From NCBI GenBank assembly GCA_032160945.1, contig JAVHTL010000079.1: a stretch of 15,442 nt of DNA, one strand, 5' to 3'. Each line of letters opens with the position of its first letter. Positions within the stretch are counted from its first letter, which is position 1. Under the pieces are notes generated by a model, which ran no database searches, was not told where the DNA came from, and saw only the letters and a list, made by a program, of their open reading frames with translations. Made by a program: the position numbers and the translations under genes. Source of the stretch: Fervidibacter sp032160945. GTDB taxonomy: Bacteria; Armatimonadota; Fervidibacteria; Fervidibacterales; Fervidibacteraceae. Positions 1-7,418 of this stretch are shown piece after piece.

Positions 1-56
1 GAAATTTTAGCCACGCTTTTTCTGCTCTCGTTGCTGAGGATTTTCCCCAAACAAGT

Positions 57-785
57 TCACATGTCATCGCTCGGTGCTTTCGCAAGCGGTCGTAGAAGCC
101 TCAGGATAGATGAGGGCACAAGTTCGTCCACTCTTTCCCCAGAACTCAGTTTTCGGCGAACGAGTGTGGATGAGACCCAAGAGATGGTTGGTTCGGCTGG
201 CAAAACAGCGATGCGATTTGCAAACGGTCGCACTTCTGCTCGCCCCAAAAATCCATTGACAACTTCCTCGCCTGCGTCTCCTCTGGGGAAAACCGCAAGT
301 CGGGCGAGTTTGAAAAACTGTTTCAAGGCATCGTGCATTGGCATGTCGGGATAGAAGCGGGGTTCAAAAATCCGAACCAAAGTATCAAACCCAACGATGA
401 ACCAAATTTCTGTCCCTTTCGGGTAAGCGGCGGAGACCGCTTGTGCTTTTTCCACAAACCGACCATGACTGCAAAGCGCTGCCGACCAATTTGAGCGTTC
501 TTGAGCCACTGTCAACATCATCGTTGCCCGTTCCTCAAGGGAAAAATCAAACTGCGTTTTGTCAACATTGACAATGGTGAGCAAGAGCAGGATTTCATGC
601 AACTGCAAGTGTCTTTGAGCGTATTCGCAAAGCCGAACATGGGCGATTGTTGGCGGGTTGAACGAACCAGAGAAAACGCCTAATCTCTGTCCGCTTTCCG
701 AGATGCCAAATTCTGCACGCTTCAAGAAACCAATTTTCGGTTCAGATGCGTTTCTCAATTCCGCTAAGATAGGTTGCAGTTCCAT
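57..785 (-). CDS. NadD/NMNAT-like nucleotidyltransferase
   Basis: The protein is about 242 residues and belongs to the HxGH nucleotidyltransferase superfamily, probably adenylating nicotinate or nicotinamide mononucleotide in NAD synthesis. The N-terminal part carries GVFSGSFNPPTIAH, the nucleotide-binding loop with a T-x-x-H version of the (H/T)xGH signature. The C-terminal part carries WVSSTLVRRKL, matching the ISSTxxR motif that binds the nucleotide phosphates. The middle segment FIVGFDTLVRIFEPRFY resembles the GxDxLxR/F region of NMNAT-like enzymes. It is longer than typical bacterial NadD (about 190-215 residues), with about 35 extra residues before the loop. The ATG at 785 is chosen because GGGTGAT lies 7 nt upstream; in-frame ATG (794), GTG (797) and TTG (815) starts have poorer sites. 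No rsfS/ybeB gene follows within the 56 bases left. The superfamily is sure, the exact substrate is not. Confidence 0.8.
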   Translation of the reverse strand: MELQPILAELRNASEPKIGFLKRAEFGISESGQRLGVFSGSFNPPTIAHVRLCEYAQRHLQLHEILLLLTIVNVDKTQFDFSLEERATMMLTVAQERSNWSAALCSHGRFVEKAQAVSAAYPKGTEIWFIVGFDTLVRIFEPRFYPDMPMHDALKQFFKLARLAVFPRGDAGEEVVNGFLGRAEVRPFANRIAVLPAEPTISWVSSTLVRRKLSSGERVDELVPSSILRLLRPLAKAPSDDM

Positions 786-876
786 TGCTCGCATCACCCG
801 TGAGATGTCCGTCAAATCTCAGCCCAACTTCAAATTTTGATGCTCGGAATGGCAAGGTAGTCAGACGATGCGTTCG

Positions 877-941
877 GTAGGGCACGGTTTTAAACCGTGC
901 CGACTAAAATTTGTCGGCGGGGTATAAAACCCCGCCCTACA
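877..941 (+). repeat. Palindromic element, copy A (65 bp)
   Basis: The element begins GTAGGGC and ends GCCCTAC(A), so its ends are inverted repeats. Inside are two strong hairpins, GGCACGGTTT/AAACCGTGCC and GGCGGGGT/ACCCCGCC, joined by CCGAC-taaaattt-GTCGG, which can itself pair. It is identical over 65 bp to the copy at 976-1040 and has the same plan as the elements at 14630 and 14780. It looks like a REP/MITE-like dispersed palindromic sequence. No flanking target duplication is visible. Confidence 0.85.
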
Positions 942-975
942 GGATTTTTACGCCAGCGAATTTTAAGCAATCAAA

Positions 976-1040
976 GTAGGGCACGGTTTTAAACCGTGCC
1001 GACTAAAATTTGTCGGCGGGGTATAAAACCCCGCCCTACA
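976..1040 (+). repeat. Palindromic element, copy B (65 bp)
   Basis: This is a perfect second copy of the 65-bp element at 877-941, in the same orientation and 99 bp downstream start to start. The 34 bp between the copies is unrelated AT-rich sequence. Perfect identity in non-coding DNA suggests recent duplication or spread, or ongoing homogenisation. Confidence 0.85.
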
Positions 1041-1050
1041 AGAAAAAATT

Positions 1051-1071
1051 CGGCACGCCTTAAGGCATGCC
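1051..1071. repeat. Short hairpin related to the palindromic elements
   Basis: GGCACGCC-TTAA-GGCATGCC forms an 8-bp stem with one mismatch. It is preceded by AAATTCGGCACGCC, the same lead-in found before the hairpin at 14698-14721, so it appears to be a minor module of the same repeat family. Confidence 0.5.
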
Positions 1072-1156
1072 CCAAGTCTGTCAGCGACTGCGGACTAAAG
1101 CCTATAGCATGGATTTCATGGTGTTTGCACTGTTGTTACTTCAGCGCAAAACCCCA

Positions 1157-1184
1157 TTGACCCGTAACTTTCCAGTGTTACAAT
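1157..1184 (+). promoter_or_regulatory. Sigma70-like promoter for the glycosidase gene
   Basis: TTGACC (1157-1162) and TACAAT (1179-1184) are each one base from the -35 and -10 consensus and are separated by 16 bp. Transcription would begin near 1191, giving a leader of about 29 nt before the ATG at 1220. The glycosidase and the HAD gene behind it would be served together. Confidence 0.6.
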
Positions 1185-1219
1185 CGTGGCGATGGGAGTT
1201 TTAGTGTGAGGTGAGAAGG

Positions 1220-3019
1220 ATGCAGGTGAAGCGAGCGATTTTGGTGTTGGTGGCATTCATCATTGGTGTAATTGTCTGGCAAGGGGTGAAGGCACAAATG
1301 GCGACGGAACTTTTGGCTGAGCGGGCAAAGTTGAGTTGGACGAAAGTCCCAAAGAAAGTGCTTGCCTTTTACTACGCTTGGTATGGCAATCCGCAAGTGA
1401 GCGGGCGATGGGTTCACTGGGAAAAAGTTGACGAAGAAAAGAAGGAAATTGGCTCAAGCACTCACTACCCCGTTCTCGGCGCTTACGACAGCCATGACCC
1501 TAAAGTCGTTGAACAGCATTGCCGTTGGGCGAAAGAGGCAGGGCTTGACGGTTTTATCGTGAGTTGGTGGCACCCAAATGACTTCCATGACCGAGCGATG
1601 CCGCTTATCTTAGACACCGCCCAAAAGTTTGGGCTTGAAGTTACCGCCTACTTTGAAACAGTGCCCACGAGAACGAAGGAACAAGCGTTGGAGTATGTCA
1701 TGCACCTGCTCAACCGTTATGGCAAACATCCTGCGTGGTTGAAGTTGAACGGGAAACCCGTGATTTTCGTTTACGGGAGAGCCATCGGCGAGATTGGACT
1801 GGACGGTTGGCTTTGGGTCATTGTGGAAGCGAACCGCAGATACGAAGGCGGTGCAGTTTTTATCGGCGACCAAATTTCAAAGCGGGCAGCGAGAATTTTT
1901 GATGGCATCCACACCTACAACATCACAGGTCAAACCGCTGGTAAATCGCCCGATGAAATTCGTGAGTGGGCAAAGAAAACTTTCCCCAATTGGGTTGAGA
2001 CTGCAGGGGACGACAGAATTGCTTGCTTGACAATTATCCCGGGTTACGATGACAGCAAGTTGCCCGACAGGAAACCGCCACGCCCAATAACCGAGCGTCA
2101 TGGCGGCGAAACTTACCGAGTGCTTTGGGAAGCAGCAATTGAGGCGAACCCAGATTGGGTGCTCATCACCAGTTGGAACGAATGGCACGAAGGGAGCGAA
2201 ATTGAACCTTCTGCCGAATACGGTGAACGAGAGTTGAAAACCACTGCGGAATATGCCCCCAAGTTCAAAAAACTGCTTGCAAGGAAACCGAAAAAGCAAC
2301 TAACGAGAGTCCAAGAAACCCGATGGAAGCAGTTGAGGGAATCCTTGCAGAAATTCAACATCGCTATCTTGCCCAATTCGGAATCGGAGGCTGTTTGGTG
2401 GTTGCTTAACTTGGGGGCAAAAGTAACCCCGATAAGTTGGGAGCAATTGGTTGATGCAAGCGTTTTCAACTATGAAAAATTGCCAGTTGCTGTTTACGGT
2501 GGTGGCGAAGTTTACCGAGCAACTGTCATAGAGCAAAACGATGTGCTCAAGTCATTGCAGCGTTATGTCCGAGAGGGTGGGACGCTGATGATTCTGCCTT
2601 CAGAGCCCATGCCGTTCTACTACGACGAAGTAAGAAGCCCCACAAATATCGTTAACCACGCTTCAGGGTTGTGGTTGCCCTTAGTTGTGAGTTGGGAGCG
2701 ACCGCAGCAGGATTTGAAGTTGACATTCTTTGTTCGTGACAAAGAGAAGTTACCGAATGTCCCAGAGAAGTTTCCCTTCCCTGAAAGCGGAGATTTGCGT
2801 TGGCGACCTTTGCTGCCAGAAAGGGCATCGGCTGAGGCAAAAGTTCACCCCATCATTGAATTGCTTGATCAAAACGGAAAATCTCACGGTTTGGGTGCAG
2901 CAATCGTTAGGGTAGGGGAGGGGAGAGTCGTTTACATTTGGTTCAGGTTGATTGACATTGATGTCAGTGAAGCGCTATTGCATGACATTTGGAGTTTTGT
3001 CCTTTCTGGGCGGAAGTGA
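1220..3019 (+). CDS. GH99-like glycosidase with C-terminal GATase-like domain, exported
   Basis: The product is 599 residues. Residues 1-25 form a basic, hydrophobic signal sequence or anchor with a possible VKA|Q cleavage site. The catalytic domain (about 45-350) shows the GH99/WbsX-like signature FYYAWYGNP at 50-58, followed by WVHW, and TSWNEWHEGSEIEP at 317-330. The latter aligns with the WNEWxEGTxIEP segment that supplies the catalytic carboxylates in GH99 endo-mannosidases. From about residue 379 a second domain begins (FNIAILPNSESEA, then VAVYGGGE at 423-430, YVREGGTLMILPS), resembling class I glutamine amidotransferase/BPL_N-like folds and perhaps acting as a carbohydrate-associated module. 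It probably acts outside the cytoplasm on mannan- or glycan-like polymers; the substrate is inferred only from the family. The start is ATG 1220 because GAGGTGA lies 5 nt upstream; the in-frame GTG at 1211 has no such site. A promoter lies just upstream. Confidence 0.85.
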   Translation: MQVKRAILVLVAFIIGVIVWQGVKAQMATELLAERAKLSWTKVPKKVLAFYYAWYGNPQVSGRWVHWEKVDEEKKEIGSSTHYPVLGAYDSHDPKVVEQHCRWAKEAGLDGFIVSWWHPNDFHDRAMPLILDTAQKFGLEVTAYFETVPTRTKEQALEYVMHLLNRYGKHPAWLKLNGKPVIFVYGRAIGEIGLDGWLWVIVEANRRYEGGAVFIGDQISKRAARIFDGIHTYNITGQTAGKSPDEIREWAKKTFPNWVETAGDDRIACLTIIPGYDDSKLPDRKPPRPITERHGGETYRVLWEAAIEANPDWVLITSWNEWHEGSEIEPSAEYGERELKTTAEYAPKFKKLLARKPKKQLTRVQETRWKQLRESLQKFNIAILPNSESEAVWWLLNLGAKVTPISWEQLVDASVFNYEKLPVAVYGGGEVYRATVIEQNDVLKSLQRYVREGGTLMILPSEPMPFYYDEVRSPTNIVNHASGLWLPLVVSWERPQQDLKLTFFVRDKEKLPNVPEKFPFPESGDLRWRPLLPERASAEAKVHPIIELLDQNGKSHGLGAAIVRVGEGRVVYIWFRLIDIDVSEALLHDIWSFVLSGRK

Positions 3020-3037
3020 AAGGAGGTGCTCAAGTCA

Positions 3038-3739
3038 ATGAAAATTCGGCTTGTGCTTTTTGATGCTGGCGGGACGCTCACTAAAGTTTTGCCTGAGAGG
3101 AAGGAAAGGCTGCGGAAGGCTTGCAGTTACTTTGACCTTGAGCCAATCCCAGACGAAGCAACGGCTCTCATCGGTCTGCAGACAATTGAGCGCTTTTTCA
3201 TCGGGGCAATTCAAGAAGGTCAGATGATTGACCGAGAGACAGTTCGTGAGGGAGTTAGGTTGATGCTGGCAAAAATGGGAGTTAGGGGGAGGCTTGATGA
3301 CCCAGCATTGTTTTGGGATTTTGTTGAGACACAGTATGAGATGGAAGTGCCAATGGAAAGCGCTATTGAAACTCTTGAGGCTCTGCGAAGTCAAGGTTAT
3401 CTGCTTGCCATTGCATCAAACGCCACGCCCGCTTACGATACTACACTTCAAAAACTGGGTCTCGCTGAGAAAGTGGATGCCATTTTCCTCTCCGATGTCG
3501 TTGGTTACGCAAAGCCTGATCCAAGGTTCTTTCAATTCATCCTTGAGCGCATGAAAGTATCACCTGATAAGGCAACCCATGTGGGAAACTCATATTGGCA
3601 TGATGTCATTGGGGCGAGAAGGGCAGGCATCTTGCCAATCTATTTTGACAGGCAAAACATTCTACCTACTGCTGATTGTCCTTACATCACTCGGTTGCAA
3701 GATTTGCCTGCCCTTTTAGAGAGTCTCGCTACTAAGTGA
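3038..3739 (+). CDS. HAD-superfamily hydrolase
   Basis: A 233-residue haloacid-dehalogenase-type hydrolase of the subfamily I kind, probably a cytoplasmic phosphatase. Motif I is FDAGGTLT near the N-terminus, with the nucleophile Asp but Gly in place of the usual second Asp. A helical cap follows at about 20-90. Motif II is the Ser of IASNA, motif III the Lys of YAKPDP, and motif IV is HVGNSYWHDVIGARRAG, where the usual GD is GN. The altered motif I and IV residues leave open whether it is a phosphatase or a dehalogenase-type enzyme. ATG 3038 has AGGAGGTG 9 nt upstream; GTG 3026 lies inside that site and is rejected. It starts 18 bp after the glycosidase stop, so the two are probably cotranscribed. 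Confidence 0.85.
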   Translation: MKIRLVLFDAGGTLTKVLPERKERLRKACSYFDLEPIPDEATALIGLQTIERFFIGAIQEGQMIDRETVREGVRLMLAKMGVRGRLDDPALFWDFVETQYEMEVPMESAIETLEALRSQGYLLAIASNATPAYDTTLQKLGLAEKVDAIFLSDVVGYAKPDPRFFQFILERMKVSPDKATHVGNSYWHDVIGARRAGILPIYFDRQNILPTADCPYITRLQDLPALLESLATK

Positions 3740-3773
3740 CAGATGCCACCTCAAGCGCTACTTTGCAACACTT

Positions 3774-4148
3774 TCACTGACCATACTTCGCCCTCAGCAC
3801 ATCAATCCTGCTGACGATGCCAACCAACTTGCCCGCATCAATGACAGGAACACGCTTGATTTTTTTCTTAACGAGAGTTTCAGCGATTTCATCAACAGAG
3901 GTGTCAGGGGAGACAGAAATGACTCGCTTCTTCATGACATCGGCAACGGTTTTTGCTCCAGCAGGTGAAGCCAAAAGGTCTGCTTCCGTCAAAACACCGA
4001 CAACTTTTGTCTTGTCCTTCTCGTCAACTACAGGGACACCACTGATTTTGCGGCGGACAAGCAAGCGGGCAGCGTCCTCAATTGATGTTGATGGTTTGAC
4101 CGTCACGACCTTTGTTGTCATGATGTCCTTCGCCGTCTTTGCAGGCAT
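3774..4148 (-). CDS. Two-CBS-domain protein
   Basis: A 124-residue protein made of just two CBS domains in tandem. The first is AKDIMTTKVVTVKPSTSIEDAA...VVGVLTEADLL (about 5-60), the second VADVMKKRVISVSPDTSVDEIA...LVGIVSRIDVL (about 67-119). Stand-alone CBS pairs form dimers that bind adenine nucleotides (AMP, ATP, SAM) or sometimes metals and regulate partners; no partner is encoded next to it. The repeated GVxTxxDLL/GIVSRIDVL ends are typical. A strong site (GAGGAGGGATGAGAG) precedes the ATG. It lies about 100 bp downstream of ispF on the same strand and meets the HAD gene tail to tail. Confidence 0.9.
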   Translation of the reverse strand: MPAKTAKDIMTTKVVTVKPSTSIEDAARLLVRRKISGVPVVDEKDKTKVVGVLTEADLLASPAGAKTVADVMKKRVISVSPDTSVDEIAETLVKKKIKRVPVIDAGKLVGIVSRIDVLRAKYGQ

Positions 4149-4252
4149 CTCTCATCCCTCCTCAATCGTTGTTTTGTGGTGCAAACCTCTCAACCGAGTG
4201 AAGATTTTATCACGCTCAAATTTGTTTGTCAAGCCTAATGGTGCTACAAAGT

Positions 4253-4732
4253 TCATTTTTTGAAAAGGGTGACAACGGCAATGGCTGCTATCCCTTCTTC
4301 ACGACCAACGAAACCCATGCGGTCGGTCGTCGTAGCCTTGACGCTCACTGCCCCGATGTCAATGCCGAGCAACTCAGCAATTCTTTGCCTCATGGATTCC
4401 TTGAAAGGCGCAAGTTTTGGTGCTTGAGCGATAACAGTGATGTCAACATTTCCAACTTGCCAACCTCTTTCGGTAGCCAAATTCAAAACTGCTCGCACGA
4501 AGATTGAACTATCGGCATCCTTGTATTTCGGGTTGGTGTCGGGGAAGTGTTGACCAATATCACCCAAAGCGAGAGCGCCCAAAATAGCGTCACAAATGGC
4601 ATGAAGGGCAACATCGGCATCGGAGTGACCAGAAAGTCCTTTATCGTAGGGAATTGTCAATCCGCAAATTTTCAAAGGTCTATTCGGCGCAAACTGGTGG
4701 GCATCAAAACCGAGCCCAACTCGCCATTCCAT
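4253..4732 (-). CDS. ispF: 2-C-methyl-D-erythritol 2,4-cyclodiphosphate synthase
   Basis: IspF converts CDP-methylerythritol 2-phosphate to methylerythritol cyclodiphosphate with release of CMP, in the non-mevalonate isoprenoid pathway. The 159-residue length is standard. GLGFDAHQF supplies metal ligands Asp10 and His12, and GHSDADVALHAICDAI supplies the third ligand, His44. The C-terminal TTTDRMGFVGREEGIAAIAV matches the family's CDP-binding signature (TTTEKLGFxGRxEGIA). The start is preceded by GGTGA 6 nt away. Its usual partner ispD is not adjacent. It is divergent from the cysteine desulfurase gene. Confidence 0.97.
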   Translation of the reverse strand: MEWRVGLGFDAHQFAPNRPLKICGLTIPYDKGLSGHSDADVALHAICDAILGALALGDIGQHFPDTNPKYKDADSSIFVRAVLNLATERGWQVGNVDITVIAQAPKLAPFKESMRQRIAELLGIDIGAVSVKATTTDRMGFVGREEGIAAIAVVTLFKK

Positions 4733-4779
4733 TTTCCTTCACCGCCTCCCATTTTGGCACACCAAAGTGGCAAAAATCC

Positions 4780-4832
4780 AACCGCTCTTTTTCGCACTAA
4801 ACTTCAATACGAAAAAACTGAAGGGAGCGGTT
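4780..4832 (+). promoter_or_regulatory. Inverted repeat in the leader of the cysteine desulfurase gene
   Basis: AACCGCTC (4780-4787) pairs perfectly with GAGCGGTT (4825-4832), and inside it TTTTTCG (4788-4794) pairs with CGAAAAA (4810-4816). The stem has an 8-nt bulge on one side and a 15-nt loop. The right arm overlaps the ribosome binding site (AGGGAG, 4822-4827) and ends 4 nt before the ATG. In RNA it could hide the site; in DNA it could be a regulator's binding site. Confidence 0.5.
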
Positions 4833-4836
4833 TAAG

Positions 4837-6006
4837 ATGAACGAAAAGCCAATTTACCTTGATTACGCAGCGACAACGCCTATTGAGCCTCGCGTCCTTG
4901 ATGCGATGATGCCTTTTTTGACCGAAAAGTTTGGAAACCCGAATAGCATCCACACCTACGGTCGTGAGGCAAGGCGGGTTGTTGACGAAGCGAGAGAGAA
5001 AATATCGCAATTGCTGAAATGTCAACCAAGCGAAATACTGTTCACGAGCGGAGGGACGGAAAGTGATAACTTGGCTATAAGGGGCGTTGCCGAAGCATAT
5101 TGCCACAAAGGCAACCACATAATTACCACACAGATAGAGCATCATGCCGTTTTGCACACTTGCAAGGCACTGGAAGAAAAGGGTTTTGAGGTTACATATT
5201 TGCCCGTTGATCAACACGGTTTGGTTTACCCAGAACAAGTCGCTGATGCCATTAACGAAAGGACAATTCTTGTCAGCATTATGCACGCCAATAACGAGAT
5301 TGGGACAATTGAGCCGATTGAGGAGATTGTCAAAGCGGTGAAGGATAAGCGAGCCGATGTTTTAGTCCACACCGACGCAGTTCAAACGGTAGGGCATATC
5401 CCCGTTGATGTCAGGGAGATTGGAGTTGACCTTCTGAGTTTCTCTGCGCATAAGTTTTACGGACCGAAAGGTGTTGGGGGCTTGTTTGTAAGGCGAGGAG
5501 TGAAGTTGATTCCGCAAATAACGGGAGGAGGTCAGGAAAGGAATAGGCGATCTGGCACGGAGAATGTTGCTGGAATTGTTGGGACCGCTAAAGCCCTTGA
5601 GATTTCTGTTTCAGAAATGCCAACGGAGATGCCGAGACTTCAGAGATTGAGAGATGAGTTAATTGCCAAAGTTTTATCTAAAATTCCTGACAGCCTTTTG
5701 AATGGTCATCCGAGCCAAAGACTGCCTCATAATGCAAATTTCAGTTTCCGAGGAGTTGAAGGTGAGGCTTTGCTATTGCAACTTGACATGCACGGCATAG
5801 CGGCATCTTCTGGTTCTGCATGTTCTTCAGGAAGCCTTGAGCCATCCCATGTTTTGTTGGCTCTGGGGCTTCCTTATGAGTTGGCTATCGGTTCATTGCG
5901 CTTAACTCTCGGTCGCTTTACAACCCATGAAGACATTTTGAAAGTGGTAGAGGTGCTGCCATCAATCATTGAAAAGTTGAGGACTTTAGAAGGTTTCAAA
6001 GCATAG
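4837..6006 (+). CDS. iscS: Cysteine desulfurase (IscS/NifS family)
   Basis: A PLP-dependent enzyme that takes sulfur from cysteine as an enzyme-bound persulfide for Fe-S clusters, thio-tRNA or cofactors. The 389 residues begin with the classic YLDYAATTPIEPRVL. The PLP-contacting His is H102 in IEHHAVLHT, the Schiff-base lysine is K206 in FSAHKFYGPKG, and the persulfide cysteine is C329 in SSGSACSSGS, almost the same numbering as E. coli IscS, placing it in group I. No iscU, iscR or mnmA gene is adjacent, so it may be NifS-like or serve tRNA thiolation; the symbol is by family. The start has AGGGAG about 9 nt upstream, inside an inverted repeat. Its last 11 bp overlap the end of scpB on the other strand. 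Confidence 0.95.
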   Translation: MNEKPIYLDYAATTPIEPRVLDAMMPFLTEKFGNPNSIHTYGREARRVVDEAREKISQLLKCQPSEILFTSGGTESDNLAIRGVAEAYCHKGNHIITTQIEHHAVLHTCKALEEKGFEVTYLPVDQHGLVYPEQVADAINERTILVSIMHANNEIGTIEPIEEIVKAVKDKRADVLVHTDAVQTVGHIPVDVREIGVDLLSFSAHKFYGPKGVGGLFVRRGVKLIPQITGGGQERNRRSGTENVAGIVGTAKALEISVSEMPTEMPRLQRLRDELIAKVLSKIPDSLLNGHPSQRLPHNANFSFRGVEGEALLLQLDMHGIAASSGSACSSGSLEPSHVLLALGLPYELAIGSLRLTLGRFTTHEDILKVVEVLPSIIEKLRTLEGFKA

Positions 6007-6619
6007 CCTCAGGTCTAACTTCGGTTTCGGACTCTTCTGTGAGTTCAATTTTTGCTTCCGAAAACAACTTGGCAGCCTGCTCTTGCCATTCTCTCAAAGG
6101 TGGCAATTCCTCCAAAGACCTCAACCCAAAAAGTTCAAGAAACTTTTGAGTTGTTGAGTAAAGGCGTGGGCGACCAACAGTCTCCTTGTAGCCTACGACC
6201 TGAATTAACCCATGCTCAAGCAAACTTTGTATGGCTGCCGAACTATCAACGCCACGAAGTTTTTCAATTTCTGGACGAGTTATCGGTTGATGGTAGGCTA
6301 TGATTGCCAAAACTTCAAAAGAGCCCTTTGAAAGGCGAATCCTTTGCATTGGATGCAACCTTTCAATGTATGGAGCAAATTCTGGTCTGGTTACCATTCT
6401 CCAGCCACCAGCAACCTCAACTATTGCCAAACCATTCCTTCGTTCATAATCCACAGCCAATTCGTTCAGCAACATCAAAGCCTCATCCAAAGGGACTTGA
6501 AGGATGCGAGCGATTTCGTCAAGGGGTAAGGGTTTTGTCGCCACAAACAAAACACACTCCACTGCCTTTTTGAGTTGGTTTCGGTTTTGTTCGTTAGCAT
6601 CAATTTCTGTTTCCCTCAT
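5996..6619 (-). CDS. scpB: Segregation and condensation protein B
   Basis: ScpB is the winged-helix (kite) subunit that dimerises and binds ScpA in the SMC-ScpAB condensin, which organises and separates chromosomes. The 207 residues show two winged-helix domains: VECVLFVATKPLPLDEIARILQ onward (about 20-85) and GSFEVLAIIAYHQPITRPEIEKLRGVDSSAAI (about 98-170). The run IAYHQPITRxEIExxRGV is the family's hallmark. GGAGGTG 6 nt upstream supports the ATG at 6619. It follows thpR by 15 bp on the same strand, so the two are probably one operon. scpA is not in the window. It overlaps the iscS-type gene tail to tail by 11 bp. Confidence 0.95.
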   Translation of the reverse strand: MRETEIDANEQNRNQLKKAVECVLFVATKPLPLDEIARILQVPLDEALMLLNELAVDYERRNGLAIVEVAGGWRMVTRPEFAPYIERLHPMQRIRLSKGSFEVLAIIAYHQPITRPEIEKLRGVDSSAAIQSLLEHGLIQVVGYKETVGRPRLYSTTQKFLELFGLRSLEELPPLREWQEQAAKLFSEAKIELTEESETEVRPEAML

Positions 6620-6634
6620 GTTCCCACCTCCGAT

Positions 6635-7204
6635 TTAGACCTTTGCGGAGAAAGACAATTTAGCCAATGGCGTATAGGTTGGACCTTCTTTTGACAAATC
6701 GCTTCGGAAAAGGATTAGATGGTTCACAAGGACGACGCCGAAAACCAATTTAGCCTTTTCAGTCAAAATTGCTCTAACTTTTTCCATCCCAGTCATTGAT
6801 TTAACTCTGCCGATGGTGATGTGAGGGTGATATGGTCGCTCCTCTGGTGGGAAGCCCAACTTCTCCATCTCTTGCTCAACAGTTTTTTGAAGCCTCATCA
6901 ATTCTGGTGTTTCTTCAACTCCAATCCAAAGAACTCGCGGGCGACTTAGGCTTGGGAAACCACCAACGCCACGCACCGTGAATGAAAATGGGGAAACCGA
7001 CAAAGCAATTTCACTCAAAGCACTTTTGACCTGCTCAATTTTCTCCTGCGGGACTTCACCGAGAAACTTCAAAGTCAAATGCAAATTTTCAGGTTCAACC
7101 CATTTGACGGCAGCATTTGTCCGTTGCAATTTCTCCAATAATTCGCTTAACTGCTTTTTAACTTCTTCCGAAAGTTCCAAAGCGATGAAACTTCTGACTC
7201 CCAT
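6635..7204 (-). CDS. thpR: RNA 2',3'-cyclic phosphodiesterase
   Basis: A member of the 2H phosphoesterase (LigT/ThpR) family, which opens 2',3'-cyclic phosphates of RNA. The 189-residue protein has the two signature motifs: HLTLKFLGEV (about residue 42) and HPHITIGRV (about 125), the two HxT/S-x catalytic pairs. The N-terminus RSFIALELSEEVKKQL is typical. The ATG at 7204 is chosen because GGAGTG lies 6 nt upstream; the GTG at 7213 forms part of that site. It is the first gene of a minus-strand pair with scpB and is divergent from tadA. Confidence 0.93.
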   Translation of the reverse strand: MGVRSFIALELSEEVKKQLSELLEKLQRTNAAVKWVEPENLHLTLKFLGEVPQEKIEQVKSALSEIALSVSPFSFTVRGVGGFPSLSRPRVLWIGVEETPELMRLQKTVEQEMEKLGFPPEERPYHPHITIGRVKSMTGMEKVRAILTEKAKLVFGVVLVNHLILFRSDLSKEGPTYTPLAKLSFSAKV

Positions 7205-7384
7205 GCCAATCACTCCGAGTAGATTGGGGATGCAAGTTAAAGGCTCTCACAGTTCATTTTGTCGTAAAAGGTGCTACTTGTAACTCCCCAAACTGGTCAA
7301 TATTGCGGAAAGGCTTCATACCCGGTAAAATCCACGCTATCTTGTAGCCATTTCGTCACAGTGGCGTTTGAGTTTTTGTGTGCC

Positions 7385-7390
7385 TATAAT
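7385..7390 (+). promoter_or_regulatory. Possible -10 element for tadA
   Basis: A perfect TATAAT lies 28 bp before the tadA start, in the 214-bp gap between divergent thpR and tadA. No convincing -35 sits 16-18 bp upstream, so the site would rely on an activator or an alternative contact. The rest of the gap shows no clear structure. Confidence 0.35.
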
Positions 7391-7418
7391 TAAGCAAGCC
7401 AGTGGAGGTGAATGCAAG

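Larger units (their letters stand above)
786..1156. other. Intergenic region with palindromic repeats
   Basis: This stretch between two divergent genes holds no credible coding sequence. Its centre is filled by two identical palindromic elements and one extra hairpin, listed separately. The remaining roughly 85 bases (1072-1156) before the promoter of the glycosidase gene show no clear structure. Confidence 0.7.

Noticed and set aside
1..56. Possible next gene on the minus strand after the NadD-like gene
   Set aside because: The GTG overlapping its stop opens only 17 codons before a stop, and the one frame left open has no start codon in view.
31..354. 107-codon plus-strand frame over the left end
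   Set aside because: It lies antisense to the NadD-like gene, has no recognisable domain and no ribosome binding site.
1877..2299. Minus-strand open frame of 140 codons inside the glycosidase gene
   Set aside because: It is an antisense shadow of a gene with clear family motifs and has no features of its own.
3774..4148. CBS-pair protein as an IMP dehydrogenase fragment
   Set aside because: Only the two CBS domains are present, with its own start site and stop and no catalytic barrel sequence nearby.
4804..5286. Minus-strand open frame of 160 codons over the start of the cysteine desulfurase gene
   Set aside because: It is antisense to a strongly conserved coding region, with no ribosome binding site and no recognisable domain.
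7368..7418. Longer start for tadA (17 extra residues)
   Set aside because: There is no ribosome binding site there, the segment contains the TATAAT promoter candidate, and the ATG at 7419 has an ideal GGAGGTG.
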